A stretch of DNA of 44,802 nucleotides from Bacteroidales bacterium (lineage in GTDB: Bacteria > Bacteroidota > Bacteroidia > Bacteroidales > WCHB1-69). Under the pieces are notes generated by a model. That model saw only the letters and a program-made list of their open reading frames with translations. It searched no databases and had not been told where the DNA came from. The first letter of the stretch is position 1; every line of letters begins with the position of its first letter. Position numbers and translations under genes: made by a program. Shown one piece after another: positions 1-6,719 of this stretch. Location of the stretch: the NCBI GenBank assembly GCA_017535665.1, contig JAFXTS010000018.1, forward strand, positions 1-44,802, read 5' to 3'.

Positions 1-366
1 GGAATATACGACAAGACGTTCCATAAGCGATTTTCCCTCTCGCGAGCAGAGGAGCACGTGGGCCATTTCCTTTCGTTAGTGGATGTGTACAGCCGCGAGC
101 ACCACTCTCTTGACTGGTATGCCTCTAAAATGTGCCTTTCCACACAATATATGGCCAACATTGTGAAACAGGTTACAAGCAAGAGCGCGGGTGAACACAT
201 CTATGAAAACCTGATCAGGCAGGCAAGGACATTACTGCTCTCAACCAATATGTCTGTGCAGGGAATAGCAGACCGCCTCGGCTTCCAGAACCAGAGCCAT
301 TTCGGCACCTTCTTCCGCCGCGCGGTCGGCGTGAGTCCGAAGGCATTCAGGACAGGGGGAGAATAA
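1..366 (+). CDS. AraC-family transcriptional regulator, C-terminal part (5' end outside window)
   Basis: The frame is open from the first base, so the gene begins before the window. About 121 residues are visible, ending at the TAA at 364-366. They form an AraC/XylS double helix-turn-helix domain. The first helix region is LSTQYMANIVKQVTSKSAGE and the second carries the family signature IADRLGFQNQSHFGTFFRR followed by VGVSPKAFR. The domain binds DNA as a transcription factor. The ligand-sensing N-terminal domain lies off the window, so inducer and targets cannot be named. A second, broken AraC-type tail follows 300 bp downstream on the same strand (661-888), so this locus may once have held tandem regulators. 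The family call is secure; the role is unknown. Confidence 0.9.
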   Translation, partial: GIYDKTFHKRFSLSRAEEHVGHFLSLVDVYSREHHSLDWYASKMCLSTQYMANIVKQVTSKSAGEHIYENLIRQARTLLLSTNMSVQGIADRLGFQNQSHFGTFFRRAVGVSPKAFRTGGE

Positions 367-464
367 AAGACCTTTCTGTTTCGTCAAAAATGTGTTATGG
401 CGTGCTATGTCGTGTATAGGACAACCACTAAGAAGCCACCACACAGGATTGCCAAATGCGTTAT

Positions 465-677
465 TTATCCTATTGTGAGTCCATTAATGGTTTCCTGCAG
501 CCCGTTGAGGAAGCGCGCGGCCTCGAAACCGTCCATTTGGGCATGGTGGAACTGGAACGAGATGGGCAAGGTCGTTTTGAACAGTTTGCTGTGGTATTTA
601 CCCCAGGCCAGGAAAGGATTGGTAAACAGTTCGGAATAGACGCTCGCCACACCGTCAATCTCGCATTCCGCCACCAT
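465..677 (-). pseudogene. Chloramphenicol acetyltransferase-like gene, C-terminal remnant
   Basis: Read on the minus strand, this gives about 70 residues resembling the end of type A chloramphenicol O-acetyltransferases. It contains NPFLAWGKYH, a hydrophobic strand, then HHAQMDGFEAARFLNGLQE, matching the family's HHxxxDGxH-type catalytic block. The probable catalytic histidine codon pair is at 543-548 and the aspartate at 531-533. The N-terminal two thirds, about 140 residues in intact members, are missing. Upstream of 677 the frame runs into sequence that on the other strand encodes an AraC domain, so the gene was cut by a deletion or rearrangement near 660-677. It should be non-functional. 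Whether the parent acetylated chloramphenicol or another substrate cannot be told. Confidence 0.75.
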
Positions 678-888
678 CAAGCGTGTCACCGGCCACAGCG
701 TTAGCAGCTTCATCGACCGCCACACGGTGCCCATCCTGAAGAAATATCTCAACGACGAACGCCTGTCGCTCACGCAGATTGCCGACCGCATGAACTTCAC
801 CTCTCTCTCCTATTTCAGCCGCTACTGCACCAAGCACCTCGGCCAGTCGCCCAGCGAGTACCGCCGCAGCCTCCAGCCACGAGGTTGA
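661..888 (+). pseudogene. AraC-family regulator, C-terminal remnant
   Basis: The plus frame ending at the TGA 886-888 encodes about 72 residues of an AraC DNA-binding domain: TIKRVTGHSVSSFIDRH, then LSLTQIADRMNFTSLSYFSRY and LGQSPSEYRR. The frame is closed upstream by a TAG at 637-639 and there is no plausible start codon, so only the last part of the gene survives. Its truncated front abuts the truncated front of the chloramphenicol acetyltransferase remnant, as if one deletion removed the 5' halves and promoters of two divergent genes. It is unlikely to be expressed as a working regulator. Confidence 0.8.
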
Positions 889-976
889 ATGAAGATTGTC
901 AGTTTATGGACAATATGCAAGATGGGTGCCCAGTGCTTAAAAGCATCTTTCTTTGGGCGTTTGCCACAATGCCCGT

Positions 977-1014
977 AATGTTAAAAAGTGTCCCGTCGGG
1001 CACTTTTTAACATT
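977..1014. promoter_or_regulatory. Long palindrome upstream of serine hydrolase promoter (operator or stem-loop)
   Basis: AATGTTAAAAAGTG (977-990) is repeated in perfect inverted form at 1001-1014 around a GC-rich centre. The left-arm sequence AATGTTAAAAAG recurs as a direct copy at 1073-1084, just before the start codon. The palindrome lies directly upstream of the -7 box at 1032-1039, where a regulator could act. No T-tract follows, so a terminator is less likely. Confidence 0.5.
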
Positions 1015-1031
1015 ATGTCGAAAAATGTTCG

Positions 1032-1039
1032 TACCTTTG
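1032..1039 (+). promoter_or_regulatory. -7 promoter box of serine hydrolase gene
   Basis: TACCTTTG matches the Bacteroidota consensus TAnnTTTG. It predicts transcription starting near 1045, giving a leader of roughly 55 nt that contains an AGGAG at 1083-1087. Confidence 0.6.
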
Positions 1040-1101
1040 CAAATTGAAAAACCAGTAAACTAACACAACCAAAATGTTAAAAAGGAGTCCCCGTTGTTTA
1101 T

Positions 1102-2424
1102 ATGAAACAGTATCGTAAATTATTAGTGCTCATACTCTTACTAATAGTGAGTGGCAGCGTTCTTGCACAAGATCTTTTCGACAAGGCAAAATTGGACAAT
1201 TACTTTGGTAAACTTGAAGAAAACAACAAGTTTATGGGAAGTGTTGCCGTTGCGAAGAACGGGGAGATTATCTACACAAAAACCGTCGGCTTTGCTGATG
1301 TGGAAAACAATGTAAAAGCAACTGAAAAATCAAAATATAGAATTGGTTCCGTCTCGAAATCGTTTACAGCGGTTCTGGTTTTAAAGGCAGTTGAAGAAAA
1401 GAAAATAGACCTTGACCAAACGATTGACAAATGGTTTCCGACAATCGCAAATTCCCAGAAAATAACCGTAAGGCATTTGCTAAGCCATAGGAGTGGAATT
1501 CACGATTTTACACACGACGAGGACTATCTGGCCTGGTGTACGCAGCCCAAAACAGAAAAAGAAATGCTGGCAATTATCGAAAAAGGCGGCAGCGATTTTG
1601 AACCCGACAGCAAGTCCGATTACAGCAATTCGAACTATGTGTTATTGACCTACATACTTGAAAAGACTTTCTCCAAACCATATTCCGACTTGTTGCAGGA
1701 ATACATTGCCAAGCCAATTGGTCTGACCGACACATACGTTTTTGGAAAAACCAATACGAACAACAACGAATGCCGATCATATCGTTTCTTGGGTTCTTGG
1801 AAGGTAGAAAACGAAACGGACTGGACTGTTCCGATGGGGGCAGGTGCCATAGTGTCAACGCCGACCGACTTGACAAAATTCGCAGACGCTTTGTTTGGTG
1901 GAAGGCTTCTGACTAATGAAAGTCTCGAAATCATGAAAAACATTAAGGATGACTATGGTCTCGGGTTGTTCGAGATTCCTTTTGGCGAAAATATAGGTTT
2001 AGGACACACGGGTGCCATAGATGGTTTTATTTCTGTTTATTCGCATTTTGCCGACGGAAATATTACGTATGCCTTGACTTCTAACGGGCTTAATTTTAAA
2101 CTCGGAGATATTAAAAAGGCGGTCTTAGGCGCAGTTTACGGCAAACCTTACGAGTTGCCAGAATTCTATAATGTGGCTTCGGAGGACTTGGACGTTTATT
2201 TAGGCGAGTATGTTTCCAAGAAAATAGGGTTGGATTTTATTGTCACAAAAGAAGGAAACACATTGATCGGGCAAATCGGTGAAGATGCTATCCCGTTAGA
2301 GGCAGTTGACAAGGACAAATTCAGGTGCGACCAGATAGGGGCAAAATTTGAATTCAATCCGAAAAAGAATACAATGACTTTATTTCAATACGGGGCGAAA
2401 TTAGTTTTACGAAGAAAAAAATAG
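1102..2424 (+). CDS. Secreted serine hydrolase, beta-lactamase/class C-like family
   Basis: This is a 440-residue protein with an N-terminal signal peptide (hydrophobic run LLVLILLLIVSGSVLAQ), so it is exported to the periplasm or surface. The mature part shows the serine beta-lactamase/penicillin-binding fold: SVSK as the SxxK nucleophile motif around residue 93, YSN (in YSNSNY) as the YxN motif near residue 175, and HTG (in GLGHTGAIDGF) as the KTG equivalent. An extra C-terminal domain of about 90 residues follows, as in many D-aminopeptidase or esterase-like members. Such proteins can be beta-lactamases, D,D-peptidases or esterases, and sequence alone does not decide. The gene is visibly more AT-rich than the genes after 18 kb and sits beside a broken acetyltransferase gene, which suggests acquisition. 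It carries its own promoter and a striking upstream palindrome. Confidence 0.85.
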   Translation: MKQYRKLLVLILLLIVSGSVLAQDLFDKAKLDNYFGKLEENNKFMGSVAVAKNGEIIYTKTVGFADVENNVKATEKSKYRIGSVSKSFTAVLVLKAVEEKKIDLDQTIDKWFPTIANSQKITVRHLLSHRSGIHDFTHDEDYLAWCTQPKTEKEMLAIIEKGGSDFEPDSKSDYSNSNYVLLTYILEKTFSKPYSDLLQEYIAKPIGLTDTYVFGKTNTNNNECRSYRFLGSWKVENETDWTVPMGAGAIVSTPTDLTKFADALFGGRLLTNESLEIMKNIKDDYGLGLFEIPFGENIGLGHTGAIDGFISVYSHFADGNITYALTSNGLNFKLGDIKKAVLGAVYGKPYELPEFYNVASEDLDVYLGEYVSKKIGLDFIVTKEGNTLIGQIGEDAIPLEAVDKDKFRCDQIGAKFEFNPKKNTMTLFQYGAKLVLRRKK

Positions 2425-2443
2425 TTTTCCGGTGAGTTGAACC

Positions 2444-5380
2444 CTATTTCACCATCCCCTCATACAATCTGAACAATTCCGCCACTATCTCGCTCTCCTC
2501 CATGTTGGATTTGAATCCGTAGGCTGCCATCACTGCTTTGTCGTTTTCCTGATGGGCGCGGCGCAGTTCCAGAGGCATGGTCAGTTCATCGTAAAGGTCG
2601 GCAAGGCTGCTGTCGGGATATTTGGCTCGGGCATCAAGAATGGCTTGCGCTGTTTGCTCTATCTTCGCCTTTTGCGCTTCAATAGGATTCGGCCAGGGGA
2701 AGTTATTATAGACGATGTTTATCGAATAGCTATAATCGCTTTTCAGTCTGCCACATACAACACGCATCCAAGCATTATGGACTTTGCTTGTGAGTACACC
2801 GAAATAGAACAGATTCGCTTGTGGCATCAACCGAAGTTTGTTGCTGCACAAAACGGAATCATCCATATAGCCAATCGGGATATAATGTCTGCGACCCGAG
2901 GACACTTCTGGAATTACTATGAAATTCCCTTTTGGCATATTCTCTGTTTGAAAATGTGTGGGGTTGTCTGCCAATTTGATTGTAGATGACCGTGTGCTTT
3001 CCAACCTATATTTCCTCACTTTCAAAACTCTTTCGTAACATAGTGGCATTGAACGCAATTCGGCTGGTGTACAATCTCCCAACCACAAGCACCATCGGAT
3101 TTTGTTGTTGATAAATTCATCCGCTCCATACCAGTGATGGAAATAAGATTGCGCCTTCGGTTCCTTCTTCAAGAACTCAACTTTTTCATCATCTGTAAAA
3201 AGATATAATCCGTTGTCAATCGGCTGGTTTCCCATACCTATTTCTGGCACATCACACAAGGGCTTATTTCTACTTTCTATCCAAACATTGGGCGCGTCAA
3301 GTAAATACCCGTTGATATTTTTCGCTTGAACAGATTGACTTTCGTTAAGGAATATAGTCTTGCTCGTATTATCTTCGTCTATTGTAAAACCAACAATCAC
3401 ACAATGTACGTGAGCTTTCATCTCTGCATCACTATCCCATTGGAAGGTTCGATAGGCAAATGCTATTCGCAAATGATATTGTTCGAAAAGATTGCGCCAC
3501 AAGATGGCGACTTGTTCGCCTTGGGTGATGCTATTCGTACTTACAAAAGCAACTTTAATATCTGACTGTGAATGCATCAACTCGGCAGCCTTTTTGTACC
3601 AACAACACACATAATCAAGGTTGCCGACATTCTTCCATTTCGGCCCGAAAATGTCAATCACATCCTGTTTTTGATCTTTGCTCATCCATCGTGCTCCCAC
3701 AAACGGTGGGTTCCCCATAATGTAGTCAAAATTGACGTGATGGGTTTCCGGTTTTTCCGGTACAAAACTGGTTTCAATTTTATCGGTATGGAGTTTGAGC
3801 GTTTCGTAATAGACCTGCGGCTCGCTTGCTATCAGTCCCGGTTTTTCTTCAATATTGGGATAAACAATGGTACGCTTGGCGTATATCGTAGGCGTTTTGT
3901 CCTCCATTTCCCATTCATCCCATGACAACCGCAACGCATTGCCTTCCTTGATGTTTGCATAGCTTTTCAGCGGCAGGAAGTCAATGTCGTGCTGGATGAT
4001 TTTCTCCGTTTCAGCTACCATTTGGCTCTCGGCAATCCAGAGTGCGGTCTTGGCCACCGTCACGGCAAAGTCGTTGATTTCGATGCCATAGAACTGGTTG
4101 ATCTTCACGCAGATGAATTCGTCAAAACCAAACACTCTCTCTCCCCGGTTCAACAGCGTAATGACCTTGTTTTCCAACCGTCGCAAGCTCAGATAAGTTT
4201 CGGTCAGGAAGTTACCGCTACCACAGGCAGGATCCAGGAAAGTGAGGTTTCCAAGTTTTTGCTGGAAAGCCAGCAGTTTCTCATCGCGTTGCTTGGCTGC
4301 TTTTGTCGCACAAATCGCTTCAAACTCAGCATTGAGTCCATCCATGAAAAGCGGGTCTATCACCTTATGGATATTGGCGATGCTCGTATAATGCATCCCG
4401 CCCTTGCGACGCGTTTCAGGGTTCAATGTACTTTCAAACACAGCTCCGAAAATCGTCGGACTGATGTCTCTCCAATCAAACGGAGCGCAGTGGTTCACAA
4501 TGACATCTACAATCTCTTCCGTGAAATTGGGAATTTCGATTTGTTCATCGCGGAACAGGCCTCCATTCACATACGGGAAAGGTTTCAGCTTGGTGTCGTA
4601 TTTGTCGCGTTGCTCCAAGCGGGTGTCCAAGGCATTGAACAGCTTGATGATACCATCGCGCAGGTTTTCCAACGGAAACGACTTGATGTAATCCTCGAAG
4701 CTGGTTTTCGTTTCAAACAGTCCGGCATCTTCAGCGTACAGGCAAAACACTATACGGACACACAGAATGTTGAGCGAGCGAAAACTGTTATCGTCGGGGT
4801 CGATGTACTCTTTGATCAGTGCGTCGTAGAGTTTCCCGACCAACACACCGGCTTTCAACGATAGTTCTTCCTCGCGCTTGATGTTCTCATTTTTCAGGTC
4901 AACGAGAAACTGAAGCCGATAATACTCTTTTTCAAGATTTTCCAACGATATTTTCTGAGGCTCGTTGTTGGGATGCTCCATGTCATAGACCCAAAACTCC
5001 TTGAAGTTGCAGGTGATAATCCAACGGGGTTTCTGCGACAACGGCAAGCCTTCGGCATAGCGGCGGGCCTGTTGGTATGGGGTGAGTTCAGATCCGTCGC
5101 TTTGCTTGGCCTTTGCGGCAAGGTCTATATGGGAGCCTTTCTGCTCAATCAGCACCTTGGTCGGTGTGATGTAGCCGTCGATGAAGTCGGCGCCTTTCTC
5201 CTTGGTGATGGTTTTAACAGGTATCTCGAATTGCGTTGTTTTTGTGGGGTCATCTTCATCAAAAACATTATGGAGAAGATCTAACCAAAAGCGTTGGGTC
5301 TCGCCTTTTTCGTAACCTTTGCCATGCCATCGTTCCGCAAACGCGGCAGCTGCCGTAGAAATTTGTTTTTCTTTTTTCAT
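2444..5380 (-). CDS. MmeI-like (type IIG/IIL) restriction-modification enzyme
   Basis: A 978-residue single-chain enzyme predicted to both cut and methylate DNA. The N-terminus carries a PD-(D/E)xK nuclease pattern: DFIDGY, then IEQK with E79 and K81. A helical linker follows. The gamma-class N6-adenine methyltransferase core has the SAM-binding motif FLDPACGSGNFL near residues 381-392 and the catalytic NPPF motif (DYIMGNPPFVGARW) around residue 570. The C-terminal third should hold target recognition. Length and order match MmeI-family enzymes of about 920 residues. The ATG at 5380 is preferred over a longer frame from 5443 because a -7 box lies directly upstream of it and the extra residues are unconserved-looking. 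No separate methyltransferase, nuclease or specificity gene is adjacent, consistent with a self-contained system. The recognition site is unknown. Confidence 0.85.
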   Translation of the reverse strand: MKKEKQISTAAAAFAERWHGKGYEKGETQRFWLDLLHNVFDEDDPTKTTQFEIPVKTITKEKGADFIDGYITPTKVLIEQKGSHIDLAAKAKQSDGSELTPYQQARRYAEGLPLSQKPRWIITCNFKEFWVYDMEHPNNEPQKISLENLEKEYYRLQFLVDLKNENIKREEELSLKAGVLVGKLYDALIKEYIDPDDNSFRSLNILCVRIVFCLYAEDAGLFETKTSFEDYIKSFPLENLRDGIIKLFNALDTRLEQRDKYDTKLKPFPYVNGGLFRDEQIEIPNFTEEIVDVIVNHCAPFDWRDISPTIFGAVFESTLNPETRRKGGMHYTSIANIHKVIDPLFMDGLNAEFEAICATKAAKQRDEKLLAFQQKLGNLTFLDPACGSGNFLTETYLSLRRLENKVITLLNRGERVFGFDEFICVKINQFYGIEINDFAVTVAKTALWIAESQMVAETEKIIQHDIDFLPLKSYANIKEGNALRLSWDEWEMEDKTPTIYAKRTIVYPNIEEKPGLIASEPQVYYETLKLHTDKIETSFVPEKPETHHVNFDYIMGNPPFVGARWMSKDQKQDVIDIFGPKWKNVGNLDYVCCWYKKAAELMHSQSDIKVAFVSTNSITQGEQVAILWRNLFEQYHLRIAFAYRTFQWDSDAEMKAHVHCVIVGFTIDEDNTSKTIFLNESQSVQAKNINGYLLDAPNVWIESRNKPLCDVPEIGMGNQPIDNGLYLFTDDEKVEFLKKEPKAQSYFHHWYGADEFINNKIRWCLWLGDCTPAELRSMPLCYERVLKVRKYRLESTRSSTIKLADNPTHFQTENMPKGNFIVIPEVSSGRRHYIPIGYMDDSVLCSNKLRLMPQANLFYFGVLTSKVHNAWMRVVCGRLKSDYSYSINIVYNNFPWPNPIEAQKAKIEQTAQAILDARAKYPDSSLADLYDELTMPLELRRAHQENDKAVMAAYGFKSNMEESEIVAELFRLYEGMVK

Positions 5381-5384
5381 GCTG

Positions 5385-5392
5385 CAAAAGTA
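5385..5392 (-). promoter_or_regulatory. -7 box abutting start codon of the restriction-modification gene
   Basis: TACTTTTG on the minus strand ends only four bases before the ATG at 5380. Transcription would start at or very near the start codon, so the transcript is probably leaderless or nearly so. Confidence 0.5.
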
Positions 5393-5423
5393 CGAAAAAT
5401 TCGGCAACCCATAGCCTTGTGCT

Positions 5424-5452
5424 GTAGGGCTGCCGCATTGCAACAGCCCTAC
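5424..5452. repeat. Inverted repeat, arms GTAGGGCTG/CAGCCCTAC
   Basis: Nine-base arms (5424-5432 and 5444-5452) pair perfectly around an 11-base loop. It lies between the restriction-modification gene and the decayed DUF5714 gene. There is no T-tract on either strand, so it looks more like a dispersed palindromic repeat than a classical terminator. Confidence 0.5.
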
Positions 5453-5468
5453 TCAAATATTTAATATC

Positions 5469-5844
5469 CTATTCCTTTCCAGGTGCGAACGGGCATTTTT
5501 TTCCGATACATTGGTTGTTGATGTGGCTGCGGGAGCATTTCACTTCGGGTTTCTCCATCTCTATGCCGAAATGCTCCTTCACGAAATCTATGGCGGAGAG
5601 GATGGAGAGATAGGAGTCGCGTTTGCAGCAGCGCGGCGCCCACCATCACGTGGTGCTCCGGACCGTGTATATGGCAGAACGGCAGTTTCATCATCCTGTT
5701 GAGGATTTCGACTGGATTTCTTGACGACTCCGCCAGGCAGAGGCCGACGATAGTGTCCATCCCCGCCGAGTGGCATTCGGAGCAGACGTAATGACCGTTG
5801 ACGCAACGGGTCTTGCTGTTCTCCTTTTTGTGGCAAAAATACAC
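5469..5844 (-). pseudogene. DUF5714-type protein gene with internal deletion and frameshift
   Basis: The 5' part encodes a recognisable DUF5714 start: CVNGHYVCSECHSAG, GLCLAESSRNPVEIL and FCHIHGPEHHVMVGAAL. Right after this the frame continues into unconserved sequence. The alternative frame from about 5640 down to a TAG at 5469-5471 encodes the normal family tail: CCKRDSYLSIL, AIDFVKEHFG and SHINNQCIGKKCPFAP. The middle of the protein, roughly 80 residues in intact members as I remember them, is missing, and the join shifts the frame. The -7-like box TATTTTTG overlaps the first codons of the apparent start, so the original start may have been lost or lay further downstream. Family members are cysteine-rich and of unknown function, often near methyltransferase genes. 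This copy should be dead. Confidence 0.75.
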
Positions 5845-5890
5845 ATTTTTTCAACGATTTCTTCTTGATCCTGTTTCTGATATACCTCCA

Positions 5891-6688
5891 CTATATTCCT
5901 TCATAAATCCTTTTGTCCTCATCCTTGAACACATTGAAAACCACCTGTCTGACGCTACAATCGGGATGTGCGGTCAGGTAATTTTTGACGGTTTTCACGG
6001 CGATTTCAGCGGCCAACCGGTTCGGGAAGCGGAACTCGCCCGTGGAGATGCAGCAGAAGGCGATGCTTTCAAGATGGTTTTCATCGGCCAGCTGCATAAT
6101 GGAGCGATAGCACGAGGCCAACTGCTCCTTTTGCATTGGTGTCGGAATGCCCGTCGGGACTATCGGGCCGACCGTGTGGATGACGTGTTTGCAAGGCAGG
6201 TTGTATGCCTTGGTGATTTTGGCAGTCCCCGTGGGTTCCAAATGTCCTTGTTGCAGCATCAGCCGGTGACATTCCTCGCGCAGCTGCACGCCCGCCGCCG
6301 AATGGATGGCGTTGTCGATGCACCCGTGCAACGGATGGAAACAACCCAACATCTGCGCATTGGCGGCGTTGACGATGGCATCCACGCGGAGACGGGTGAT
6401 GTCGCCCTGCCACAACAACAATTGTTTTCCTGTAGAGACGTGCCATGGCGCGTCTCTACCAACGTCCATAATATCAACCAATTCCACAATACCTTTTTCC
6501 TGTAATTGTGCCTGCAATTCCTCATCCTGCAAACGCAAAAATTCCTCGCTCACGGGTTTGGGTTCGCGCACGTTGCGCAGGGCGCGGAATAGGTCGCGCT
6601 TGCCCTGTTCGGTCGTGGGGATTTCCATTTCGGAATATTGCGGATCTTCCTTTATCAAATAATCAATTAAAAAATCTAAACGATTCAT
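5891..6688 (-). CDS. Zinc-type macrodomain protein (ADP-ribosyl hydrolase, SirTM-linked class)
   Basis: A 265-residue protein starting at the ATG at 6688 (an upstream TTG at 6694 is less likely). After an N-terminal helical region comes a macrodomain: LLLWQGDITRLRVDAIVNAAN, then GCFHPLHGCIDNAIHSAAGVQLREEC, and CISTGEFRFP. The CxxxxHxC pattern in GCFHPLHGC matches the zinc-binding macrodomains linked to class M sirtuins, which remove ADP-ribose placed on proteins by the partner sirtuin. The sirtuin gene lies directly upstream on the same strand with a gap of about 30 bp, so the pair is probably one operon. Residues 77-86 (GRDAPWHVST) are encoded by a 28-bp palindromic repeat at 6432-6459, just before the first macrodomain strand. 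The element keeps the frame open and looks like a tolerated insertion. The carrier-protein and lipoate-ligase genes of the Gram-positive versions are not in the window. Confidence 0.85.
   Translation of the reverse strand: MNRLDFLIDYLIKEDPQYSEMEIPTTEQGKRDLFRALRNVREPKPVSEEFLRLQDEELQAQLQEKGIVELVDIMDVGRDAPWHVSTGKQLLLWQGDITRLRVDAIVNAANAQMLGCFHPLHGCIDNAIHSAAGVQLREECHRLMLQQGHLEPTGTAKITKAYNLPCKHVIHTVGPIVPTGIPTPMQKEQLASCYRSIMQLADENHLESIAFCCISTGEFRFPNRLAAEIAVKTVKNYLTAHPDCSVRQVVFNVFKDEDKRIYEGI
6432..6459. repeat. Coding palindromic element, copy A (in macrodomain gene)
   Basis: Arms GTAGAGACG and CGTCTCTAC flank a TGCCATGGCG centre. The 28 bp are palindromic except for one central non-complementary pair. 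It is identical to copies B and C. In the minus-strand gene it is read in a different frame from those copies and yields GRDAPWHVST. No flanking direct repeat was seen. Confidence 0.9.
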
Positions 6689-6719
6689 TATCAATAATTA
6701 AAATAAACAGATCAACGAA

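Noticed and set aside
2432..2454. Terminator between the serine hydrolase and the restriction-modification gene
   Set aside because: The GGTGA/TCACC pairing is only five bases with a long loop and no T-tract.
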